This document shows, one piece after another, positions 1-7,884 of a stretch of 64,000 nt of DNA. A model generated the notes under the pieces. That model worked only from the letters and a program-made list of their open reading frames with translations, made no database searches and had not been told where the DNA came from. Both the position numbers and the translations under genes were made by a program. Within the stretch, counting starts at the first letter, position 1. Every line of letters starts with the position of its first letter. This DNA comes from SLRI01 sp942491185 (lineage in GTDB: Bacteria; Pseudomonadota; Alphaproteobacteria; Geminicoccales; Geminicoccaceae): the NCBI GenBank assembly GCA_942491185.1, contig CALOAB010000010.1, positions 210,025 to 274,024 of the forward strand. The letters run 5' to 3'.

Positions 1-338
1 GTGGTGACGGTCGGCGTCGCCGCACTGACGAACAGCTCGACCTCGCCTGGCTCGGCCGCGATCGCCACCTCCTCGAGCACGATGCCCGGCTGGTGCTTCA
101 CCAGATGGCGAAGAAAGCGGGCGAGGTCCGGCTGCGGCTCGACGGCAACCACACGGCAGCCGAGCCGGCGAAAGGCGAGACTGCGATTGCCGACATGCGC
201 GCCGATATCGAAGCAGAGCCCGCCGCGCGGCACCAATTCGCCATAGAACGCAACCAACCGCCGGCCGCTGCCCGGCGGCCAGTAATACATCAAGAGCGAG
301 CGGCCGAGGCCGCGCACGCGGGTGCAGAGACGAGCCAA
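1..338 (-). CDS. FkbM-family SAM-dependent methyltransferase, 5' part only (runs off the window edge)
   Basis: Read on the minus strand, the first 338 bases encode a methyltransferase N-terminus. The sequence includes LCFDIGAHVGNRSLAF, the SAM-binding motif I of FkbM-type enzymes, then VVAVEPQPDLARFLRH, the acidic motif that follows it. Family members O-methylate sugars or small molecules; the substrate cannot be told here. The C-terminal half lies outside the window. No good ATG exists at the expected N-terminus: candidates are TTG at 338, GTG at 317 or ATG at 290. The ATG would cut off a segment (ARLCTRVRGLGRSLL) that looks like normal family sequence. Repeat A begins only a few bases upstream, so it may have replaced the native start and leader. 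Confidence 0.75.
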   Translation of the reverse strand, partial: MARLCTRVRGLGRSLLMYYWPPGSGRRLVAFYGELVPRGGLCFDIGAHVGNRSLAFRRLGCRVVAVEPQPDLARFLRHLVKHQPGIVLEEVAIAAEPGEVELFVSAATPTVT

Positions 339-342
339 CTGC

Positions 343-615
343 CTAGAGCCTGGTTGAGGAGTTTTCGTGGTGTTTCATGAGCTTGGCAGTGAGCAGTTGC
401 GAGGAGTTGGTCGGCCGTCGATGCTGGAGCATCGCCGGTCGACCGACGACGAAGCAGGTGCTGCTGCCAAGCTCACCTGCGGTCGACTTGCGGCCGACTC
501 CGGCTTTGGAGCATGGCTTGCCCGACGCCCCGGCATCGGGCCGCGCTCGGCACAGCAAGGGCGGTCGATCGCAAGCCGATGAAACATCATGAAAACTCCT
601 CAAACAGGCTCTTAG
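343..615. repeat. Palindromic MITE-like repeat, copy A
   Basis: A 273-bp element whose ends are an inverted repeat of about 36 bp: GAGCCTGGTTGAGGAG... on the left and the complement of ...CTCCTCAAACAGGCTC on the right, with three or four mismatches. Inside are further inverted pairs, for example GAGCTTGGCAG near 379 with CTGCCAAGCTC near 466, and a CCCGACGCCCCGGCATCGGG hairpin near 521. No protein is encoded. Copy B (26241-26508) has nearly the same interior in the opposite orientation but different arms; copy C (51270-51540) shares only the outer 16 bases. The right end supplies the TAA stop codon of the yceI-like gene. Confidence 0.85.
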
Positions 616-1259
616 TCCTGCCGGATCGCTTCGATCTCGAAGGTAAGGCTGATCTCGTCGCCCACCAGGCCGCCTTCGAGCGCGTAGGTGCTGCCGAACG
701 CGCTCCGCTCGACCACGGTCGAGGCCGAGACGCCCATGACGTAGTTGCCGCCCCACGGATAGGGCGCGATGCGGTTGAGGGTGACGTCGACCTCGACCGG
801 ATTGGTGACGCCGCGAATGGTCAGGTCGCCGATGATCGTGCCCGTCGTGTCGGTCTCGGCCATGGCCTCGGTCATGACGAAGCGGATCAGCGGATGGGAC
901 TCGGCCGCGAGAAAGTCGTCGCTCTTCAAGTGGCGATCGCGCGCCGGGTTGTCGGTCAGCACGCTCGCCGTATCGACCTCGAAGACGAGGTCGCTGAGCT
1001 GGCGCGTCGCCTCGTCATAGGTGAAGCTGCCGCGCTCCTCGAGGAAGAGCCCGAGCACGTTCTTGTAGCCGATGTGATTGGCGCTGAAGCCGATCGACGA
1101 ATTGCCGGGATCGATCTCCCATCGCGCCGGCTCGGCAGATGCGGCATGGTCAAGGCCGGGCATCGATGCCATTGCGGCCAGAACGAGCGGCGCGGTCAGC
1201 AAAGCTCTGGCGGCGGTACGAGCGGCGGCACGAAGGGCAGTGATGATCAACGGCATCAT
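612..1259 (-). CDS. YceI-family periplasmic lipid-binding protein
   Basis: Encodes a 215-residue protein with a long Arg/Ala/Leu-rich N-terminal signal sequence (residues about 1-42, ending near AASAEP), followed by a complete YceI domain. Typical landmarks are WEIDPGNSSIGFSANHIG at the start of the barrel, SVLTDNPARDRHLKSDDF in the middle and LTIRGVTNPVEVDV after it. YceI proteins are beta-barrel lipocalin-like proteins that bind isoprenoid or amide-type lipids in the periplasm; the ligand here is unknown. The ATG at 1259 was chosen because GAGGA lies just upstream; the reading frame stays open further upstream without a better start. The TAA stop comes from the end of repeat A. It is transcribed away from the DnaA-box region. 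Confidence 0.88.
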   Translation of the reverse strand: MMPLIITALRAAARTAARALLTAPLVLAAMASMPGLDHAASAEPARWEIDPGNSSIGFSANHIGYKNVLGLFLEERGSFTYDEATRQLSDLVFEVDTASVLTDNPARDRHLKSDDFLAAESHPLIRFVMTEAMAETDTTGTIIGDLTIRGVTNPVEVDVTLNRIAPYPWGGNYVMGVSASTVVERSAFGSTYALEGGLVGDEISLTFEIEAIRQD

Positions 1260-1879
1260 TCCTCGCGATCTCGACCAGGTTGATCGTGAGGATCGATTAT
1301 AGAGCCCCGACAGGCAAGAGCCAGGGCATGGCGCCGATGAGGCCGCCCGAGATGACGATACAGTGACAGGGCTTAGCGAGCTTTCCACATTATCCACAAG
1401 CTGTCGGGGCGGACGTCCCGCGATGCGCTAGAAGGTGCACCGCACCGATCGGATCGTGGCCAATCGATAAATCTGCACGCAGCCCCCAGAACAGCCCTTG
1501 ACGACTCGATAAACCATTGCCTTTCAATGCGTTATTGTCGTTCGACGCCGGACGCTGGAGTCAGCCTGCTGCTCGCCAAACGTATTCAACCGCTGCTGAA
1601 TCGACCGACCCGAAAACCCGTATCCATTGGGTTGCCCTTATCCACATTGCCGGGGATAGGCTTGTTCACCGGGATGTGGATGTCTTGTCGACCAACTGTC
1701 ATTCGCCTTTCACATCATAGACATGGCTATCGCGGGGATGCGGGCATCCGGATTTCTCGTATTTGGCGAAACGGGGTCTAAATCCGCACCCTTTCTCGCC
1801 AGCCTGTGCGGAACGCTCCCAATCGCCAGGGCGACACAATCCTGATAGACCGTGCGACCCCATCCGGCGAGCCTGCGCG
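1260..1879. promoter_or_regulatory. 620-bp divergent intergenic region with DnaA-box sequences
   Basis: No convincing gene lies between the divergent yceI-like and EamA genes. Two exact copies of the DnaA box TTATCCACA are present on the plus strand at 1390-1398 and 1638-1646. A weaker box (CTTTCCACA) directly abuts the first at 1381-1389, and an inverted weak box (ATGTGGATG) lies near 1674-1682. Short A/T-richer stretches occur around 1465-1545. This could be a replication origin, a DnaA-titration site, or a DnaA-regulated promoter. No dnaA, hemE, parA or gidA gene is adjacent, so the origin reading is only a possibility. Confidence 0.4.
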
Positions 1880-2824
1880 ATGCCGGTCTCGAGCCTGCCC
1901 GGACGACGACCAGGCCCAGGGCCAAAGCCTGCCGCGAGCCTCTCCACGCCGAAAGAACCGACCTTGCGCAGCGCGCCGAACCAGTCGCTCAAAGGCATCG
2001 CCTTCATCCTCGTCGCCATGTTCACCTTCGCAGCGCAAGACGCGATCACCAAGACGCTCGCCCAAGACCTCGCCATGGCGCAGATCGTCATGGTCCGCTA
2101 CTGGATGTTCGCGGTTTTCGCGACCGTGTTGATCGCCCATCGACCGGGCGGGGTGGCGCAGGCCTTGCGGTCTCGACGACCGTGGCTGCAGGTGCTGCGA
2201 TCGGCGATCTTCGTCGTCGAGATCGGGGTCTTCGGCTGGGTCGTGGCCCGGCTGCCACTGAGCACGGCGCAAGCTATCTTCGCCGCCTGCCCGATCTTCG
2301 TCACGGCGCTCTCGCCCCTGATGCTCGGCGAGCGGTTCGGCCCCCGCCGCTGGCTTGCGGTCGCCGCCGGCTTCACCGGCGTCATCATCATCCTGCGACC
2401 GACCAGTGGCTTTCTCGACCCGATCGGTCTCGTCGCCGTGCTGGGCGCTGCCATGTTCGCGCTCTACAGCATCCTCACCCGGCTGCTGGCGCAGGTGGAC
2501 CGCTTCGAGACCTCGTATGGCTATGTCGCCTGGGTCGGCTGCGCGCTCGCCACGCTGGTCGGACCGTTCCTCTGGCAGGCGCCATCGAGCGAGCAATGGC
2601 TCGGCCTCCTGGTCCTCGGCTGCACCGGCATTCTCGGCCACATGCTGTTGATGAAGGCGTATGAGCTGGCCCAGGCAAGCGTGCTGCAGCCGTTCAGCTA
2701 CACCCAGCTGCTCTGGGGCATCGTCATCGGCATGCTGGTGTTCGGCGAGTACCCGGACGCCTTGATGCTCACCGGTGCCGGCATCATCGTCGCCGCCGGC
2801 CTGTTTGCCGTCCGGGAACGATAG
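1880..2824 (+). CDS. EamA/DMT-superfamily membrane exporter
   Basis: A protein of about 314 residues from the ATG at 1880. After a Pro-rich cytoplasmic leader of about 36 residues come ten predicted membrane segments arranged as two EamA halves. The first half starts with GIAFILVAMFTFAAQDAITK, and the second half closes with QPFSYTQLLWGIVIGMLVFG, the usual C-terminal EamA signature. Family members export amino acids, nucleotides or related metabolites, driven by the proton or another gradient; specificity cannot be read from sequence. Starts further upstream are in frame but add low-complexity sequence not typical of the family. It stands alone, divergent from the yceI-like gene across the DnaA-box region. 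Confidence 0.85.
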   Translation: MPVSSLPGRRPGPGPKPAASLSTPKEPTLRSAPNQSLKGIAFILVAMFTFAAQDAITKTLAQDLAMAQIVMVRYWMFAVFATVLIAHRPGGVAQALRSRRPWLQVLRSAIFVVEIGVFGWVVARLPLSTAQAIFAACPIFVTALSPLMLGERFGPRRWLAVAAGFTGVIIILRPTSGFLDPIGLVAVLGAAMFALYSILTRLLAQVDRFETSYGYVAWVGCALATLVGPFLWQAPSSEQWLGLLVLGCTGILGHMLLMKAYELAQASVLQPFSYTQLLWGIVIGMLVFGEYPDALMLTGAGIIVAAGLFAVRER

Positions 2825-2939
2825 GCAAGCCTCTCACGATTTCTTGACAAGCCGCGGGCGTTGGCCTTCCTGAGGGTCGGGGGAAGTGCGTGCGCCAGAC
2901 ACCGCTCCCGCGACAACAACAAGAAAAATGAGAGCGACC

Positions 2940-3899
2940 ATGCCATCAGCTACCGCGCTTGCGCGAAGACCCGACACGATCGAGTGGCCGACTGTCGGCC
3001 TGGCGATCGTGATCTATGCGAGCTTCCTGGCACTCACCTACTGGCATGCCGTCCTGCCCTGGTACGTGCTGATGCCACTCACGGCCTATGTGGTCGCCTG
3101 GCACAGCTCGCTGCTGCACGAGCTGGTGCATGGCCACCCGACCCGCAGCCGTCGGGTCAATGCGCTGATCGGCGGCCTGCCGCTCATGCTCTGGCTGCCC
3201 TTCGACATCTATCGCAGCCAGCACCTGAAGCACCACCAGGACGCCAACCTCACCGACCCGCTGGACGACCCGGAGAGCTATTACGTCACCCCGGCCACCT
3301 GGCAGCGACTGCCGGCCTGGCGGCGGCGCCTGCTCACCATGCGCAACACGCTGGTCGGCCGGCTGACCATCGGCAGCCTCCTGGTGGTCGCAGGCTTTCT
3401 CCGCAGCCAGCTCGACGAGCTGCGCCAGGACCGCCCGGGCGTACGCCGGGCCTGGGCCAAGCACTTGGCAGGCTGCGCCCTGGTGATCCTCTGGCTGGTC
3501 CTCGTGGCCCAGATGCCGATGTGGCAGTACCTGCTCCTGGTCGTCTGGCCGGCCACCTCGCTGATGTTGGTCCGCTCGTTTCTCGAGCACCAGGCTCGGA
3601 CCGATGTCGAGCATCGAACGGTGATCGTCGAGGCAGGCCCGCTGATGCGGCTCTTGTTCCTCAACAACAACCTGCATCTGGTCCACCACGCCAAGCCGGC
3701 CTTGCCCTGGTATGCCCTGCCCGCGGCCTACCAGGCTGATCGCCCGGGCTGGCTTGCCAGAAACGGCGGCTATGTCTTCGCCGGTGGCTATGCCGAGATC
3801 CTGCGCCGCTTCGCCTTTCGCGCCAAGGAGCCGCCCGTCCACCCGTTTGCCGGCGAGCCGGCACAGGGCATGGCAGGCGACCCGGCAACGGCCTCGTGA
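2940..3899 (+). CDS. Membrane fatty acid desaturase-like di-iron protein
   Basis: A 319-residue integral membrane protein with the three histidine clusters of the desaturase/hydroxylase fold: HELVHGH near residue 59, HLKHH near 95 and NLHLVHH near 244. These bind a di-iron centre used for oxygen-dependent desaturation or hydroxylation of acyl chains or terpenoids. Hydrophobic stretches (IVIYASFLALTYWHAVL, LIGGLPLMLWLPF, LVVWPATSLMLV) fit a four-helix topology with catalytic His boxes facing the cytoplasm. ATG 2940 is used; another in-frame ATG lies 12 bases upstream. Whether the substrate is a fatty acid or a carotenoid-type lipid is not decidable. The class IV aminotransferase follows after about 115 bp. 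Confidence 0.85.
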   Translation: MPSATALARRPDTIEWPTVGLAIVIYASFLALTYWHAVLPWYVLMPLTAYVVAWHSSLLHELVHGHPTRSRRVNALIGGLPLMLWLPFDIYRSQHLKHHQDANLTDPLDDPESYYVTPATWQRLPAWRRRLLTMRNTLVGRLTIGSLLVVAGFLRSQLDELRQDRPGVRRAWAKHLAGCALVILWLVLVAQMPMWQYLLLVVWPATSLMLVRSFLEHQARTDVEHRTVIVEAGPLMRLLFLNNNLHLVHHAKPALPWYALPAAYQADRPGWLARNGGYVFAGGYAEILRRFAFRAKEPPVHPFAGEPAQGMAGDPATAS

Positions 3900-4014
3900 T
3901 GGCCCGGCCTGCGCGGTCCGAGCGACAGGCGCCCGTCACCGCCAGCGTCCAGCCTATCGCAAGGCACCGCCTCGCCTGCTAGGACAACCGAGCAGCTCTT
4001 GCAGGGAGAAAACG

Positions 4015-4968
4015 ATGTCGGTGCGCGCCAATGAGCGGGTGGCCTGGTTCAACGGTGATTTCGTGCCGGAGAGCGAGGTCCGCATACCCTTTCGTGATTC
4101 GAGCTGGGTCTATGGCGACGGCTGCTTCGACATGACCCGCACGTTCGGCCATCGCTTGTTCAAGGTGACCGAGCATGTCGACCGCCTGTATCGCTCCTTG
4201 AAGTACTTGCGCATCGATCCGGGCTTCGGGCCTGAGCGCATGTGCCAGCTCACCGAGGAAGTGTTCGAGCGCAACCGCCATCTGCTCGGGCCCAAGGACG
4301 ACTACTGGGTCGGCCAGCGGATCAGCCGCGGCGTCAAGGAATCACCCGGCGACAATGTCGGTTACTACGGGCCCAATGTGGTCCTCGAATGCAACCCGCT
4401 GCCGTTTCAAAAGCGCGCCAAGCTGTTCAAGGAGGGCATGCGGGTCATGGTGCCGTCTGTGCGCCGGACGCCGCCCGAGTCGCTGACGCCGCGGGCCAAG
4501 ACGCACAACTACCTCAATCTGATCGTGGCCGACCAGGAGGTGCAGAGCATCGACCCCGAGGCCTGGGCCATCCTCCTCGACACCAATGGCAATCTCTGCG
4601 AGGGGCTGGGCTCCAATATCTTCGTCGTCAAGGACGGTGAGATCCTGACGCCGCGCGAGAAGTTCGTGCTGCCGGGCGTCAGCCGCCAGACCGCGATCGA
4701 CCTGGCCGCCGAGGTCGGCATGCCGGTGCGCGAGACCGACATCGACCTCTACGACGCCTACAATGCCGAGGAGGTGTTCATCACCTCGACGTCGCTCTGC
4801 ATCTGCCCGGCGGTCAAAGTGAACGGCATGGTGATCGGCGATGCCGGAACGGTCTGGGGCCCGGTGACGAAGAAGCTGGCCGACGCCTACCAGCGCCTCG
4901 TCGACCACGATTTCATCGGCCAGTACCTCGACCACTATGTCGAAGGCATGGAGGCGCGGGCGTTCTGA
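4015..4968 (+). CDS. PLP-dependent class IV aminotransferase (branched-chain / D-amino acid type)
   Basis: A 317-residue fold-type IV PLP enzyme. It begins WFNGDFVPESEVRIPFRDSS and keeps the phosphate and substrate loop residues. The lysine forming the Schiff base is in the segment LTPRAKTHNYLNLI, near residue 164, followed by ETDIDLYDAYNAEEVF and the TSTSLCICPA loop. The family includes IlvE, D-alanine aminotransferase and aminodeoxychorismate lyase; overall pattern and length point to an aminotransferase, but the donor cannot be fixed. GGAGAA lies 5 bases before ATG 4015. It is convergent with the ribA-like gene, with about 80 bp between stops and no obvious terminator hairpin. Confidence 0.85.
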   Translation: MSVRANERVAWFNGDFVPESEVRIPFRDSSWVYGDGCFDMTRTFGHRLFKVTEHVDRLYRSLKYLRIDPGFGPERMCQLTEEVFERNRHLLGPKDDYWVGQRISRGVKESPGDNVGYYGPNVVLECNPLPFQKRAKLFKEGMRVMVPSVRRTPPESLTPRAKTHNYLNLIVADQEVQSIDPEAWAILLDTNGNLCEGLGSNIFVVKDGEILTPREKFVLPGVSRQTAIDLAAEVGMPVRETDIDLYDAYNAEEVFITSTSLCICPAVKVNGMVIGDAGTVWGPVTKKLADAYQRLVDHDFIGQYLDHYVEGMEARAF

Positions 4969-5050
4969 GCGGTCGCCCCTTTATCCCGGCAATCCACTCC
5001 AGCTGAGAGGCGCCCCTCGAGCCGACCGCGAGCGGGTTCTTGGGTGGCGT

Positions 5051-6157
5051 CTAGGCAGCGCCCCGTTGCGACGGTTCTGCGACGCCCAGCAGGTGACCGC
5101 TCCTGCGCACCTTGGTCTCGAGGTAGAAGCGGTTGTGGTTGTTGGCGGCGAAGCTGTGCTCGACCCGCTCCTCGACGTCGATGCCATGCCGGGCCAGTTG
5201 CTCGACCTTGTCCGGGTTGTTGGTCATCAGCCTGACCGAAGCGATGCCGAGGCGCTGCAACATGGTGGCGGCAGCGAGGAAGTCCCGCTCGTCGGGCTCG
5301 AAACCCAGATGCGTGTTCGCATCGACCGTGTCGATCCCGGTGTCCTGCAGGCTGTAGGCCCGCAGCTTGTTGACCAACCCGATGCCGCGCCCCTCCTGCG
5401 CCATGTAGAGCAGAACGCCGCCGCCTGCCTCGTCCATGCGCTGGATGGCACCCTTGAGCTGCTCGCCGCAATCGCAGCGCATCGAGCCGAAGAGGTCGCC
5501 GGTGAAGCACTCGGAATGGATGCGGCAGAGCGGCGCTGCGTGGCGCTCCGGCGTTCCCACCAGGATGGCATGATGCTGCGGTCCGCCGAGCTTCGAGCCA
5601 AACGCCACGAAGCGCGTCTGTGCCGCGTCGGAGAGCGGAACCGCAGCTTCGGTGATCCGCTCGAGCGAGCGTGCGACCGCTGCCCGAAACGCCATGATGG
5701 TCGCCTCGTCGAGCACCACGGCCGGCTCGGCCGACGGCTCGACGACGATGCAGGCCGGCAGCAGGCTGGCGATCTTGCAAAGCTCGACGGCGGCCACGTC
5801 CATGGGCGAGCCGGCCGACGTCGGCTCCACCCCGTCCGCCTCCGGAGACTCGCGGGTCGGGTCGGCCAGGGCCCGCACCCGCTCGACGTCGATCGAGCCC
5901 GGCAGCGACAGGCGAACGGCCTTGGGACCAGCCGCCCGCACGCCAAGAGCCGCGGCGCGGCGCGCGCTCAAGATCAAGGTCAACCCTTCGGCCGCCGCGA
6001 TCCGGGCAGCAAGCGTCGCGTCGTCGACGGCTTCGAGCGCCAGGATGGTCGCAGCGCGGTCACCCGCCTCAATGCGGCAGGGCAAGCCGCCACGCAGATA
6101 CCGCTCGGCTGCGGCAACCCCAATGAAATCCCGAAAGCCAGGCTCAAGCGTTTCCAA
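5051..6157 (-). CDS. ribA: GTP cyclohydrolase II (RibA) with degenerate DHBP-synthase-like N-terminal domain
   Basis: A protein of about 368 residues. The C-terminal half is a clear GTP cyclohydrolase II: zinc-binding CFTGDLFGSMRCDCGEQL, then LLYMAQEGRGIGL, DTVDANTHLGFEPDERDF and LMTNNPDK, which open the imidazole ring of GTP for riboflavin synthesis. The N-terminal 170 residues resemble the RibB (3,4-dihydroxy-2-butanone-4-phosphate synthase) fold but lack its acidic catalytic motif, so this part is probably inactive. The start is taken as TTG at 6157 because AGAGGA sits 7 bases upstream; the only upstream ATG (6229) has no such signal. It is divergent from the dehydrogenase/QueD-like pair over about 240 bp. 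Confidence 0.85.
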   Translation of the reverse strand: METLEPGFRDFIGVAAAERYLRGGLPCRIEAGDRAATILALEAVDDATLAARIAAAEGLTLILSARRAAALGVRAAGPKAVRLSLPGSIDVERVRALADPTRESPEADGVEPTSAGSPMDVAAVELCKIASLLPACIVVEPSAEPAVVLDEATIMAFRAAVARSLERITEAAVPLSDAAQTRFVAFGSKLGGPQHHAILVGTPERHAAPLCRIHSECFTGDLFGSMRCDCGEQLKGAIQRMDEAGGGVLLYMAQEGRGIGLVNKLRAYSLQDTGIDTVDANTHLGFEPDERDFLAAATMLQRLGIASVRLMTNNPDKVEQLARHGIDVEERVEHSFAANNHNRFYLETKVRRSGHLLGVAEPSQRGAA

Positions 6158-6396
6158 AATCGAATCCTCTTGTGAGGTTATCTGTCGTAAGTCGCGTCGT
6201 CCCCGGCACGCTCTTACCCTTTGCTGCATCGCACGCCGATCGCTGAATCACAGCACACTCAGCGACTTGCAGCAACGCACCTTTGCAATAGCTATATCAA
6301 GCTTGCCGTTTTGCCAGTCTCGCGCGAGTCTGTCACGCACTCGCCAAATGTAGACGCTCAAGCCGGCGAAAAGTTCCACGCGGCCAGGACAATACC

Positions 6397-7392
6397 GTGA
6401 AAATTGATGCTGAGGCATACTGGGCGACAGCTCCAGGCGAAGGCGCGCTGCGTCGAGCAACGCTGGCACCACCTTCAGCGACCGCCCAGCCAGCCGAGGT
6501 GCTCGTCGAGACGCTCTTCTCGGGTGTCAGTCGCGGCAGCGAGGCCCTCGTCGCTGGCGGCCGGGTGCCACCGAGCCAGCATGCCGCCATGCGCTGCCCC
6601 TTCCAGGAGGGCGCCTTTCCGTTCCCGGTCAAGTACGGCTACAGCAATGTCGGCGCCGTCCTCGCCGGGCCGTCCGAGCTGGTGGGTCGCACCGTCTTCT
6701 GTCTCTACCCGCACCAGACCCGCTACGTCGTCCCGGCGGCCGCGGTGCACGCGCTGCCTGATGGCCTGCCCGCACGCCGCGCCGTGCTCACCGCCAATCT
6801 CGAGACCGCGCTCAACGCTGTCTGGGACGCGGCGCTGCTGCCCGGCGAGCGGATCGTCGTGATCGGTGCTGGCGTCGTCGGCTGCCTGATCGCCCGGCTC
6901 GCCGTGCAGCTGCCGGGCACCGAGGTGACGCTGGTCGACACCGACCCGGCCAAGGCAGCGATTGCCCAAAGGCTCGGCGTGCCGTTCGAGACCGCGATCG
7001 AGCCGGACACGGCTGCCGACTGCCTGATCAATGCGTCGGCGGCGCCGGCGGCGCTGGCGACCGCGCTCGGTGCCGCCGGGCTCGAGGCGCGGATTGTCGA
7101 AGTCAGCTGGTTCGGCGATGCAACGGTGCCGCTGCCCTTGGGCGAGGCATTCCACAGCCGCCGGCTCAGGCTCATCGCCTCGCAAGTCGGCCACGTGTCG
7201 CCCGCCGTCCGGCCACGTTTCGACCACCGCCGACGCCTCGCCAAGGTGATGGACATCCTGGCCAGCGACCATTGCCTGGATGCGCTGATCGATGGCGAGA
7301 CGGCGTTCGGCAACCTGCCGCAGGCGATGCCGCAGCTCGTCCGCGGCGCCGGCCTCTGCCATGCGATCCGCTATCCGAAGACGCCCGCATGA
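6397..7392 (+). CDS. MDR-superfamily (zinc-type alcohol dehydrogenase-like) oxidoreductase
   Basis: A 331-residue medium-chain dehydrogenase/reductase starting at GTG 6397, with AGGA about 8 bases upstream. The N-terminal GroES-like part has LFSGVSRGSEALV where catalytic-zinc enzymes have Cys/His ligands; the Cys is missing, so this looks like the zinc-independent group. The NAD(P)-binding Rossmann motif is VVIGAGVVGCLIARL near residue 152, followed by the acidic VDTD end of beta 2. The substrate is unknown. It is followed 79 bp downstream by a QueD-like protein on the same strand, probably in one transcript, and it shares a divergent promoter region with the GTP cyclohydrolase II-like gene. 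A role in a pterin- or deazapurine-related pathway is inference from this neighbourhood. Confidence 0.8.
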   Translation: MKIDAEAYWATAPGEGALRRATLAPPSATAQPAEVLVETLFSGVSRGSEALVAGGRVPPSQHAAMRCPFQEGAFPFPVKYGYSNVGAVLAGPSELVGRTVFCLYPHQTRYVVPAAAVHALPDGLPARRAVLTANLETALNAVWDAALLPGERIVVIGAGVVGCLIARLAVQLPGTEVTLVDTDPAKAAIAQRLGVPFETAIEPDTAADCLINASAAPAALATALGAAGLEARIVEVSWFGDATVPLPLGEAFHSRRLRLIASQVGHVSPAVRPRFDHRRRLAKVMDILASDHCLDALIDGETAFGNLPQAMPQLVRGAGLCHAIRYPKTPA

Positions 7393-7471
7393 CGCCCGAT
7401 GCTGGACAGCAGGGCGGTCGGCGCCACATGACCGTTGACCTAGAGACCCAAAATCGCTGAGAGGAAACACG

Positions 7472-7870
7472 ATGTACAAGGTCCGCGTGCGCGACCGGAT
7501 GATGATCGCGCACAGCTTCAAGGGCGAGGTGTTCGGCCCGGCGCAGCAGCTGCACGGCGCCACTTTCGTGGTCGATGTCGAGTTCAGCCGCAGGGAAGCG
7601 AACGAGGACAACATCGTCGTCGATATCGGCCGTGCCATCGACCAGCTCAAGGCGACGCTCGCGCCCCTGAACTACCACAATCTCGACGACATCGAGGCGT
7701 TCAAGGGCCAGAACACGACCACCGAGTTCCTCGCCCGGCATATCTTCGAGGCGATGAAGACCGCCATCGCCGAGGGCAAGCTCGGCCCGGGCAGCGAGGC
7801 GCTCGCCGGTCTCAAGGTCGAGCTCGCCGAGAGCGATGTCGCCTGGGCCAGCTACGAGGCCGCGCTCTAG
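7472..7870 (+). CDS. 6-pyruvoyl-tetrahydropterin synthase / QueD-like protein with altered active site
   Basis: A 132-residue protein of T-fold type, matching the 6-carboxy-tetrahydropterin synthase (QueD)/PTPS family in length and pattern (MMIAHSF, LHGATFVVDV, LNYHNLDD, VELAES). Compared with E. coli QueD, the first zinc His (AHSF) and second (LHG) are kept. The third His is Ala (HGA instead of HGH), the catalytic Cys before the LHG is absent, and the Asp-His pair is Asn-Tyr. Standard QueD/PTPS chemistry is therefore doubtful: it may have another activity or a binding role. A GAGAGGAAAC ribosome site precedes ATG 7472. It sits directly behind the MDR oxidoreductase and is convergent with the NlpE-like gene. 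Confidence 0.8.
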   Translation: MYKVRVRDRMMIAHSFKGEVFGPAQQLHGATFVVDVEFSRREANEDNIVVDIGRAIDQLKATLAPLNYHNLDDIEAFKGQNTTTEFLARHIFEAMKTAIAEGKLGPGSEALAGLKVELAESDVAWASYEAAL

Positions 7871-7884
7871 CAGGCTGCTAGCGC
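7862..7884. terminator. Hairpin between convergent genes
   Basis: CTAGCA-GGC-TGCTAG (7867-7881), extended by flanking GCGC/CGC bases, forms a compact hairpin that overlaps the TAG stop codons of both converging genes (QueD-like on plus, NlpE-like on minus). It could end transcription from both sides, although there is no T-tract on either strand. Confidence 0.4.

Noticed and set aside
2840..2875. A sigma-70 promoter with a perfect TTGACA box before the desaturase gene
   Set aside because: The -35 word at 2844-2849 is perfect, but no acceptable -10 box lies 16-18 bases downstream.
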